Below are positions 1-5,189 of a stretch of DNA of 6,313 bases, piece after piece (position 1 is the stretch's first letter; each line of letters starts with the position of its first letter). This DNA is from Planctomycetota bacterium (GTDB taxonomy: Bacteria; Planctomycetota; Phycisphaerae; WQYP01). The position numbers and the translations under genes are program-made. The notes beneath the pieces were generated by a model. That model did no database searches. It was not told the origin of the DNA and was given only the letters and a program-made list of their open reading frames with translations. The stretch lies in assembly GCA_021828935.1 (NCBI GenBank), contig JAJZCU010000131.1, forward strand, positions 1 through 6,313, read 5' to 3'.

Positions 1-9
1 GCTGGCCAT
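1..9 (-). CDS. Start of a gene running off the left edge (first three codons only)
   Basis: Reading on the minus strand, an ATG at 9-7 is followed by GCC AGC (Met-Ala-Ser). It is preceded by an excellent ribosome binding site, AAAGGGGG at 22-15, five bases upstream. A promoter candidate (37-66) lies directly before it. The product cannot be named from three codons. If the TatD gene belongs to an ebo-like cluster, further ebo genes (for example an UbiA-type prenyltransferase) would be candidates here, but that is only a guess from context. Confidence 0.4.
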
Positions 10-36
10 GGCCGCCCCCTTTATTTCATACGTAAA

Positions 37-66
37 ATTATAGCATAATCAAAACGACGATGACCA
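37..66 (-). promoter_or_regulatory. Sigma70-type promoter for the gene at the left edge
   Basis: On the minus strand a perfect -10 box TATAAT (42-37) is preceded by TGGTCA (66-61), 4 of 6 matches to TTGACA, with an 18-base spacer. The start of transcription would fall near 30. This leaves a very short leader that holds the strong Shine-Dalgarno sequence at 22-15. The rest of the gap down to the TatD stop (67-171) shows only weak inverted repeats, such as GCCC-N5-GGGC at 148-160, and no convincing terminator for the TatD gene. Confidence 0.45.
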
Positions 67-77
67 TGATTATCGTC
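56..77. repeat. Operator-like inverted repeat over the -35 region
   Basis: GACGAT at 56-61 is complementary to ATCGTC at 72-77, with ten bases between them. The repeat covers the predicted -35 hexamer (61-66) of the leftmost promoter, which is where a repressor or activator site would sit. The regulator is not visible in the window. Six-base arms can arise by chance, so this is a modest call. Confidence 0.3.
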
Positions 78-171
78 TATGCGCGCCATTGCGTCAATTG
101 GCCCCTGTATGAGGTAAGCGAAGGGGTGCGAAGGGATCCGCTCCGCAGCCCGTATGGGGCGTCGGGGCCTC

Positions 172-1062
172 TCATTGGCCCTGAACCACCCGCAGCGGGC
201 GCGGCTTAAACGCGGGCGACTGCCCGAAAAATTCCGCCGGATTGTTATAAAATATCTTCATGAGCAGGTCCATGCCGTGCCCGCGGCACCGGGCTTCCTG
301 CCAGGTGCGGTGCGTGTTTAATGGATCGCTGACGCCCCAATCCGCGGCGGCGTTCACGCACAGTTTATCGGCGCCGAAGACTTCAATCATGTCCACCGCG
401 CGCTGCGGCGTGGCCTTGCTAATAGGATATATGGTCATGCCGGCCCAATACCCGGCGTCTTTGACCATGCCAATGGTGTGTTCCTCCACATGGTCAATTA
501 AGATACGGGATGGATCCAGCTTCGGGCCAAAATCCTTGAGCATGTCCAAAATCATGCGCGTGCCTTTGCGCTTGTCTTCCAGATGCGGGGTGTGAATTAA
601 TATCAAATGATGCCGGCCATGGGCGCCCGCCGGGGCCGACGCCGGACCCGCCGTCTTTCCCGCCGAAGGATCGAACGCGTCAATGGCCAGTTGCACATGC
701 TGTTGAAACACTTCGGCTTCATTGGCGGTATTCTTATTAAGGCCGATCTCGCCGATGCCCAGCACGGTGGGACATGTTAAGAATTCTGGCAGTTGGGCCA
801 GCACTTCGCGGGCCTTGCCCAAGTCCTGGGCCTCTTTTGGGTTCAGACACAGCCATGTGTAATGATCAATGCCGAATTGGGCGGCGCGCATCGGTTCAAA
901 TTCTGTTAACTGTCTGAAATAATCGTTAAAGCCCGCGGGGGAACGGTCAAACCCCGCCCAAAACGCCGGTTCGCTCACGGCCACCACGCCGGAAAGCGCC
1001 AGCATTTCATAATCGGCTGTGGTGCGGGAAACCATGTGAATGTGCGGATCAATAAAAAACAT
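172..1062 (-). CDS. TatD-family metal-dependent hydrolase, EboB-like
   Basis: This 296-residue protein has the TatD amidohydrolase TIM-barrel pattern. It has His7-x-His9 near the N-terminus, Glu105 in GEIGLNK, His157 and His160 in IHTPH, Asp190-His191, and Asp241 in the ADWGVSDP loop, which together can bind two metal ions. The openings FFIDPHIHMVSRTT and AQFGIDHY, and the ADWGVSDP motif, match what I remember of EboB, the TatD-like member of ebo clusters, better than DNA-exonuclease TatD. Ebo clusters are linked in the literature to moving a polyprenyl-type or other precursor metabolite to the periplasm. The true substrate here is unknown. ATG 1062 is chosen because AAAGG lies five bases upstream and the motif starts at once. 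An Ala/Gly/Pro-rich insertion (about 131-150) precedes the His157 strand. The gene follows an 80-residue gene by 61 bases and is probably co-transcribed with it. Family is confident; EboB assignment is moderate. Confidence 0.88.
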   Translation of the reverse strand: MFFIDPHIHMVSRTTADYEMLALSGVVAVSEPAFWAGFDRSPAGFNDYFRQLTEFEPMRAAQFGIDHYTWLCLNPKEAQDLGKAREVLAQLPEFLTCPTVLGIGEIGLNKNTANEAEVFQQHVQLAIDAFDPSAGKTAGPASAPAGAHGRHHLILIHTPHLEDKRKGTRMILDMLKDFGPKLDPSRILIDHVEEHTIGMVKDAGYWAGMTIYPISKATPQRAVDMIEVFGADKLCVNAAADWGVSDPLNTHRTWQEARCRGHGMDLLMKIFYNNPAEFFGQSPAFKPRPLRVVQGQ

Positions 1063-1083
1063 GGGCGCCTTTCGCGTGCGGAA

Positions 1084-1108
1084 AGCCCCCCGTTGAAAGG
1101 GTGGGGCT
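1084..1108 (-). promoter_or_regulatory. Hairpin in the leader of the TatD gene
   Basis: On the minus strand AGCCCC (1108-1103) and GGGGCT (1089-1084) can pair, with a further CCC/GGG pairing inside. The hairpin lies between the stop of the 80-residue gene and the TatD ribosome binding site. It is followed by only three T's, so it is more likely a processing, stability or weak attenuation element than a full terminator. Confidence 0.35.
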
Positions 1109-1123
1109 GCTTGGCGGATTTTA

Positions 1124-1366
1124 TCATTCCTTTGAATACAGTTCCTGGATGACCTGCGTGCGCTGCGGCGAGTTGGATTCCAACACTTTCAACGCCTCAG
1201 CAATAAATAACAATCGCCGATCACCCCGCACCGCGTGCAAATCCGCGGCGCGGTCCAACCGATCCAGCGTGGCGGCAATATCCAACAGGCGGCTGCGCAC
1301 TTCCAAAAAATACGTATCGAGCACCTGTTGGGCCGTAAGCGTCGATGGACTGTCCGAATGTCGCAT
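1124..1366 (-). CDS. Small conserved-looking helical protein of unknown function, upstream of tatD-like gene
   Basis: The 80-residue product has no signal peptide or membrane segment. It looks all-helical: a first amphipathic helix around residues 12-44 (key stretch TYFLEVRSRLLDIAATLDRLDRA), a charged turn (HAVRGDRR), then a second helix at 52-63 and a third at 67-78. The start has a good AGGTG Shine-Dalgarno four bases upstream and a perfect TATAAT box about 45 bases upstream. The gene ends 61 bases before the TatD-like gene in the same direction, so the two likely form one transcript. I have an impression of similar small proteins with the pattern YFLE-x-R-x-RLL-x-IA-x-LDR-x-DRA beside TatD/ebo genes, but I cannot confirm it. 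A role as a partner or regulator of the hydrolase is inference. Confidence 0.7.
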   Translation of the reverse strand: MRHSDSPSTLTAQQVLDTYFLEVRSRLLDIAATLDRLDRAADLHAVRGDRRLLFIAEALKVLESNSPQRTQVIQELYSKE

Positions 1367-1410
1367 GATGCACCTGCATTTCCGTGGGGTAAGTCAATGA
1401 AACAAAAGGC

Positions 1411-1440
1411 ATTATAGGGTGCGGGATGGACGCGTGGATA
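1411..1440 (-). promoter_or_regulatory. Promoter for the 80-aa gene and tatD-like gene
   Basis: A perfect -10 box TATAAT (1416-1411, minus strand) lies in the 99-base gap after rloB. The best -35 candidate is TATCCA (1440-1435), 3 of 6 matches with an 18-base spacer, which is weak. A start near 1404 would give a leader of about 38 bases. Its presence argues that the TatD operon is transcribed apart from rloAB. I see no terminator between rloB and this promoter. Confidence 0.45.
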
Positions 1441-1465
1441 TTGCGGGCGGGAGGTCGCGCCGCAT

Positions 1466-2065
1466 TTACGTCGGTCCGAAGATGGCATCCATTACCATAA
1501 AAACTTCGGTCCAGGACTGGCCGGAATTGCGCTGCTTTTTTGCGGTTACGCGGGCTTCGTTGAGATATTCCATTAACTTGCCGTAATCGGCCTTCGCTTT
1601 GTCGAATTTTGTTCCAAAACGTTTTTTCCATTCAGCTTCGACCTGGCGCACCACCGCCGCACAATTGCTGAATTTCTGCCCTGTGTCAATGAAATGCGCC
1701 AAGGTCCAAACCTCAAAACAAGGTTTGGACAACGCCACGTTCACACCGCAGCTGTTGCCGCGAGCCTTGGCCGCTTCGGCGGCAATTATCCTCTCCGGCT
1801 CCGCTTCGCAATCGATTAGCGCCCACACGGAATCACCCTCCTCCTCGGCGTCACCGACACGCTTCGCCGCCAGATCAACAACCTCAGCCGCGCTGGCGCC
1901 GGTACGGGGCGCTCGTACGACATGCACCGTGACAGCGGCCTTTACTTCCTTCTTCACGGCCAGAAAATACGCCACCGCTGTTTTTGTGTCGTCGCAAACC
2001 ACCATAACCACCGGCAGGGGCTTGCGTACTCCGTGAGCACGCCATGCTCCGTAGCGATGCGGCAT
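1466..2065 (-). CDS. rloB: RloB-family protein (AbiLii-like), partner of the adjacent ATPase
   Basis: This 199-residue protein fits the RloB family. It has a hydrophobic strand PVVMVVCDDTKTAVAYF (residues 18-34) where the family has VVCEG-x-x-TE-x-xYF. It has WALIDCEAE (81-88) where the family has W-x-x-D-x-D, and SKPCFEVWTLAHF (113-125), the family hallmark S-N-P-C-F-E-x-W. The arrangement of an early acidic position followed by an Asp pair is Toprim-like. RloB proteins occur with RloA-type ATPases in restriction-linked loci and in AbiL abortive-infection pairs, so this is probably the effector or nuclease-like subunit. ATG 2065 is preferred over TTG 2068: the Shine-Dalgarno AGGTGA (2077-2072) sits six bases upstream and its last three bases are the TGA stop of rloA, which implies translational coupling. 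The acidic motifs are altered (see findings), so activity is uncertain. Confidence 0.8.
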   Translation of the reverse strand: MPHRYGAWRAHGVRKPLPVVMVVCDDTKTAVAYFLAVKKEVKAAVTVHVVRAPRTGASAAEVVDLAAKRVGDAEEEGDSVWALIDCEAEPERIIAAEAAKARGNSCGVNVALSKPCFEVWTLAHFIDTGQKFSNCAAVVRQVEAEWKKRFGTKFDKAKADYGKLMEYLNEARVTAKKQRNSGQSWTEVFMVMDAIFGPT

Positions 2066-2071
2066 CAAATT

Positions 2072-3382
2072 TCACCTGCTTGAAGGACCGGGGCCGTCGG
2101 CGCATTGTTCCGACGTTGCGCCAAACGCCGGCAGCGCGCCATAACGCCCCTGCAGGTATCGGCGGCGGAGGTTCAGGTTATTCCGTTCACGAAATTCCGC
2201 GACGGAATAAAGCCGGCTGGCGCCGGAGGCATCTTTCTCTGTTAGATAAATTTGGTCCCGGCGAAGCACGTTTTGGCTGGCTTCCGCGTCAAGCAAAGCG
2301 GTTTCGTGGGTGGCGAAGACAAGTTGTCCATGCAATTTTTCCGCAGGAAGCTCGCAGTTAAAATATTCTATCAAGTGGCGCAGGACCATTGGATGCAGGG
2401 ATTCATGAATTTCATCAACAAACGCGGCGCGTGCCTCCGCCGCGGTTGCCAGATCGTACAAAATGGGCGCCAATTCAATGAGCCTGTTCGTACCCTGTGA
2501 CTCGCGCCGGTAAGGAACGGCGAACGCATCGGGCCCACCCTGATGCATGAGCGCCATCTGGTACATTGTCCCTACAGCAGGGATGTCCGGCGCGGAATCG
2601 TCATCCTTTGCGCCGCGAGTCCGGAAGAACGTGCCCCGTTGCTCTGTTCTAAGGTCCACCACACCCACATCGGCAGCTTTAAGATGGTTTAACAGCCAAT
2701 CCCGAAATTTCACATCGTCGCGCGCCCGCTTGGCAACAAGCGACATCATCAGCGGGGATTGCGGCGTCGAAGCTGGCGCGCGCGTACTTAGCAGCCGCCG
2801 AAAACCGACGGCAATACTCTTGGCAAGCCCCGGCGCAAGACGGTCCGCCAGTGAAAGCAGGAGCGCATTCTGGCGAAAATTTTGCGCGATTAATGCGAAC
2901 TGCGGATCCTGCTTCCACGTTCCATCAACCTGCTGTTCCGTGCGTTCAATCAAAACAGTTTCGGCCCCGGCAGCGTTCAGCCGCACAAGCTTTTCCGAAA
3001 AGAATTTGTTGCCATCAAATTCCACCGCGTATTCATAGACCGCCCCATCCACTACCGCCTTTATGCCAAGCCTTGAAGGCGGACTGCTTTCGCCGAGGCC
3101 GAACGGCTCATATTCACGCAGAGGCTCGTCCGACTGCAATACGGCGGATTGCTCAATGAGATTGCGCAGTGCCCCGGCGGCGCGCAGCACGGTGGACTTG
3201 CCCGAGGCGTTGGGCCCGTAGATGGCAACAGCGCGGAGCAATCGCAGCGGCTCCGGATCGCCGACAATGTGCGCCTCAACAATACCGCGCGGAGAATTGG
3301 CGTCAATATCGGCAGCGAGCATTGAGAGACAAAAGTCGTCGCGGAAACAGCCGAAATTTCGCCCGTGTAATTCAATGAGCAT
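2072..3382 (-). CDS. rloA: RloA/AbiLi-type AAA (ABC-like) ATPase
   Basis: The 436-residue product is a complete SMC/ABC-type ATPase of the AAA15/COG1106 kind. The N-terminal strand LIELHGRNFGCFRD is followed by Walker A GPNASGKST (56-64), a signature-like ESQGTNRL (294-301), Walker B AAFVDEIHESLHP (319-331, catalytic Glu324) and a switch histidine in FATHET (His359). It ends with the family-typical RRDQIYL (374-380) and YLQGRYGALP (409-418). Such ATPases sense or transduce an infection signal and gate a partner effector, here RloB encoded directly after it. The start at 3382 is chosen over the longer frame (3436) because the family begins with MLIEL-x-x-x-NF, GGGAAGG lies six bases upstream, and the longer frame starts at about the predicted transcription start with no ribosome binding site. 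Family assignment is secure; the defence role is inferred from family and pairing. Confidence 0.9.
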   Translation of the reverse strand: MLIELHGRNFGCFRDDFCLSMLAADIDANSPRGIVEAHIVGDPEPLRLLRAVAIYGPNASGKSTVLRAAGALRNLIEQSAVLQSDEPLREYEPFGLGESSPPSRLGIKAVVDGAVYEYAVEFDGNKFFSEKLVRLNAAGAETVLIERTEQQVDGTWKQDPQFALIAQNFRQNALLLSLADRLAPGLAKSIAVGFRRLLSTRAPASTPQSPLMMSLVAKRARDDVKFRDWLLNHLKAADVGVVDLRTEQRGTFFRTRGAKDDDSAPDIPAVGTMYQMALMHQGGPDAFAVPYRRESQGTNRLIELAPILYDLATAAEARAAFVDEIHESLHPMVLRHLIEYFNCELPAEKLHGQLVFATHETALLDAEASQNVLRRDQIYLTEKDASGASRLYSVAEFRERNNLNLRRRYLQGRYGALPAFGATSEQCADGPGPSSR

Positions 3383-3403
3383 AGAGAACCTTCCCAGACC
3401 TTC

Positions 3404-3426
3404 TGGCGCAGAAATCCTGTGCGCCA
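3404..3426. repeat. Perfect inverted repeat in the rloA leader
   Basis: TGGCGCA at 3404-3410 and TGCGCCA at 3420-3426 are perfectly complementary, with a nine-base loop. In RNA this makes a GC-rich hairpin that ends 21 bases before the rloA start codon and about eight bases before its Shine-Dalgarno sequence. It has no T tract, so it is not a terminator. It could be a repressor site just downstream of the promoter or a leader hairpin that affects translation. Confidence 0.5.
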
Positions 3427-3442
3427 TTAGAGTCATTGCAGC

Positions 3443-3471
3443 AGTATAGCGACCTATCGTCCAAGAATGAA
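3443..3471 (-). promoter_or_regulatory. Likely promoter of rloA-rloB
   Basis: On the minus strand TATACT (3448-3443, 5 of 6 matches to TATAAT) is preceded after 17 bases by TTCATT (3471-3466, 3 of 6 to TTGACA). The transcription start would be near 3436, leaving a leader of about 55 bases that contains the perfect hairpin at 3404-3426. This would give the defence pair its own transcription unit. Confidence 0.4.
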
Positions 3472-3646
3472 GGAAGTTTGGCAGTCGGCCGGCTTATTCG
3501 TGCAGGAATTCTGCGCAACAACACTTATCGGACATAGTGGATAGCTGTGCGTTGCCAATGCCGTTACACCGTCGGTGCGCGCTGGTGCATTTTCCTCGCG
3601 CCATTCGGCTTGGCTGCACGGGCAGGTATGTTATGGTTCCCTACGT

Positions 3647-3708
3647 ATCCGCGTTCATTCGCGCCATCTGCGGTTTAATTCGTGGTCGTTGACATGTGTC
3701 AATCTGCG
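3647..3708. repeat. Degenerate helically phased intergenic repeat (ATYYGYG units)
   Basis: On the plus strand five units fit ATYYGYG: ATCCGCG at 3647, ATTCGCG at 3657, ATCTGCG at 3666, ATTCGTG at 3678 and ATCTGCG at 3702. The starts are 10, 9, 12 and 24 bases apart, close to one or two turns of the helix. The position skipped between 3684 and 3702 holds TTGACA-TG-TGTCAA (3689-3702). I remember similar strings in intergenic regions of Verrucomicrobia, Planctomycetes and deltaproteobacterial genomes, where their origin is unclear. It could be a remnant of a mobile element or a protein-binding array. Confidence 0.55.
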
Positions 3709-3728
3709 GGTGCCCCTGGGCAGCGTTT

Positions 3729-5063
3729 TCATCTGCCCAGCCCGGGCCCGCGCATAGCCGTGTGCCGCTGCTTGTCCTGAAATGTCGGCCCGTGCGATGT
3801 GACGGACACAGGTGTCTGCAAGGCTTCGCTGATACGCGCCGGCAACGTATCCGCGGAGATGGCCTCGTACACCGGACGGCAGGTTGCCAGGAATTCCGTC
3901 AGGCGGGTTTGGTACGGCAGGTCGGGCTGTTTGGCCGCGCGCAGCCGGTTCCCGTCGAAGTATTCGGCGGGGGTATGGGCGTATCCGCGGCAAATTTTCG
4001 CTGTGCCCATTTCTCGCAGACGATCCACACACGTCACGGCAAGTTGGTCTACCCCACCGGCAACCTGCAGCGCGTACCGCAGCATGACCAAATCGCACCA
4101 GCCCACGCGGAAGCCGCACTGCCACGCGTTCATGCGGTTGTGCATGTCTGGAATTTGCGCGGTCATCCGGGTATCTTCCGTAACAAATGGCCCAGGCCCG
4201 TGGCGCGTCATGTAGGCCCGCAGCACGCCGACCTTAACAACTTTTCCGGAGTAGCCGTTTTCTTCCAGCAATGTCAGGGCATTGGCAAATGTGGTGGTGC
4301 TCCATGTGGTAAAAGGATGAAAGCCAAACCATTCATCCAAAAGCACTCCCTGGGCTCCTTCCAGCACCACGGAAGCATTCCCCTGCAACACCGGGCGGGA
4401 TGAGGGCACGATGGCGCAGCGACTTCCCACATTAAAAAATAAATCCGCAAATTCCGCGGGAGCACGCGGGTCCAGCAGGCAGCGCATTTCGTGGTCCGTT
4501 TGCCGGGTGGTCGGCAGGTCCAGCCGCGCCATCTGCCGCCGCGTTAAATGTTGCAGAGCCCGCAACTTTTCACGCATCACATGCACATTGCGAAAGTCGC
4601 CCGCGCGCAACACAATTTGTTCATGCGTTAGCAGGTCGGCCATGGTCTCGCCGATGCCCATCCCACAACTGCCGTGCCGGCCGCAGCCGCGGGCCAGTTC
4701 GCGCAGGCGGTTTGCCGCCCGCTGAAAGCATGTGACCACCGGCGCCCGTTCATCAATGCTCAGCCGGTTGAACGCGTCAAAAACCCCGACCGCCTGCAGG
4801 TGCAAGTCCTCCTGCCATAGGGCCACCGGGTCCACCAGCATGAAGCGGGAAAGATGCGTGCGCACGCCGGGCACAAAAGTTCCGCTGCCGAATTGTGCGA
4901 ACACATGATGCCGCCCGTCTGGCAGCGCCACATTGTGTGCCGCCTGCGCGCCGCCGTTAAACCGCACAACCGTTGCGGCGTTATGCTGCCGCACCAGAAA
5001 ATCGACCATGCTTCCTTTGCCGGAATCGCCAAAGCCCAGGTCGGCCACGATATACGCTGGCAT
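3729..5063 (-). CDS. Divergent adenylosuccinate synthetase (PurA/PurZ-superfamily) paralogue
   Basis: The 444-residue product spans the whole PurA fold (PurA is about 430 residues). The P-loop is GFGDSGKGS (10-18) against PurA GDEGKGK: catalytic Asp13 and Lys16 are kept, Glu14 and the last Lys are Ser. RFNGGAQAAHN (34-44) keeps the catalytic His (His43). SCGMGIGET (132-140) replaces TTGRGIGPAYED. LEGAQGVLLDEW (234-245), WSTTTFA (254-260) and RHGPGPFVTE (287-296) match PurA well. The aspartate loop (ATTGRRRRTGW in E. coli) is replaced by NAWQCGFRVGW, and the guanine motif TKLD is TCVD. These changes suggest GTP- or NTP-driven phosphorylation and ligation with an altered amino donor or base. 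PurZ, the phage enzyme acting on dGMP, is the known precedent for a PurA paralogue with another substrate. ATG 5063 has GGAGGA six bases upstream; the longer frame to 5150 starts inside the terminator and lacks homology. It follows the VWA gene by 126 bases. Confidence 0.85.
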   Translation of the reverse strand: MPAYIVADLGFGDSGKGSMVDFLVRQHNAATVVRFNGGAQAAHNVALPDGRHHVFAQFGSGTFVPGVRTHLSRFMLVDPVALWQEDLHLQAVGVFDAFNRLSIDERAPVVTCFQRAANRLRELARGCGRHGSCGMGIGETMADLLTHEQIVLRAGDFRNVHVMREKLRALQHLTRRQMARLDLPTTRQTDHEMRCLLDPRAPAEFADLFFNVGSRCAIVPSSRPVLQGNASVVLEGAQGVLLDEWFGFHPFTTWSTTTFANALTLLEENGYSGKVVKVGVLRAYMTRHGPGPFVTEDTRMTAQIPDMHNRMNAWQCGFRVGWCDLVMLRYALQVAGGVDQLAVTCVDRLREMGTAKICRGYAHTPAEYFDGNRLRAAKQPDLPYQTRLTEFLATCRPVYEAISADTLPARISEALQTPVSVTSHGPTFQDKQRHTAMRGPGLGR

Positions 5064-5104
5064 AATAATTCCTCCCGTGCGTGCAGAACATTGCAATGAA
5101 TGTG

Positions 5105-5143
5105 AAAAAAAGGCCGCACCGCCGCTGGGTTGACGATGCGGCC
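5105..5143 (-). terminator. Intrinsic terminator or attenuator between the VWA and synthetase genes
   Basis: On the minus strand GGCCGCA (5143-5137) and TGCGGCC (5118-5112) form a perfect seven-pair stem with an 18-base loop, followed at once by seven T's (5111-5105). It sits 46 bases after the VWA stop and 41 bases before the synthetase start codon. I see no good promoter in the remaining leader, so it probably attenuates read-through into the synthetase rather than ending the unit. A ten-base palindrome CATTGCAATG (5089-5098) lies just beyond it. Confidence 0.75.
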
Positions 5144-5189
5144 CAGGCATATCAACATTCTGCCGGGCACAGCCTGATCTGGCCGTTTG

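Larger units (their letters stand above)
3383..3728. other. 346-base gene-free gap between the synthetase and rloA
   Basis: No credible gene lies here: short frames on the plus strand lack ribosome binding sites and recognisable domains. Near rloA it holds a promoter candidate and a perfect hairpin. Near the synthetase it holds a phased degenerate repeat. The middle (about 3472-3646) shows only small inverted repeats such as GCAG-N5-CTGC at 3502-3514. No clear terminator follows the synthetase stop at 3729. Confidence 0.6.

Noticed and set aside
119..160. Terminator after the TatD gene (GCGAAGGG direct repeat and GCCC-N5-GGGC hairpin)
   Set aside because: The stem has four pairs at most and no T tract, so it does not qualify as an intrinsic terminator.
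1599..2036. 145-residue open frame on the plus strand
   Set aside because: Entirely antisense to rloB, whose family motifs are clear. The Ser/Thr/Ala-rich translation is typical of a shadow frame.
3383..3436. Longer N-terminus for RloA, starting at 3436
   Set aside because: The extra 18 codons cross the perfect hairpin, lack a ribosome binding site and would start at about the predicted transcription start. The family normally begins at the MLIEL strand.
3674..3702. Minus-strand promoter with a perfect TTGACA (3702-3697)
   Set aside because: The -10 candidate at 17 bases is only ATTAAA, and the TTGACA is part of the TTGACA/TGTCAA inverted repeat inside the phased repeat. The TATACT promoter closer to rloA is better.
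3696..4403. 235-residue open frame on the plus strand
   Set aside because: It lies antisense to the conserved synthetase gene, has no ribosome binding site or recognisable domain, and reflects the lack of stops in GC-rich antisense DNA.
5064..5150. Longer N-terminus for the synthetase, starting at 5150
   Set aside because: The extra 29 codons run through the terminator hairpin and T tract and show no homology. GGAGGA six bases before ATG 5063 and the PurA-like start MPAYIVADLGFGD decide for the shorter form.
4760..5170. 136-residue minus-strand frame overlapping the synthetase start
   Set aside because: Out-of-frame shadow of the synthetase. It crosses the T tract and shows no domain pattern.
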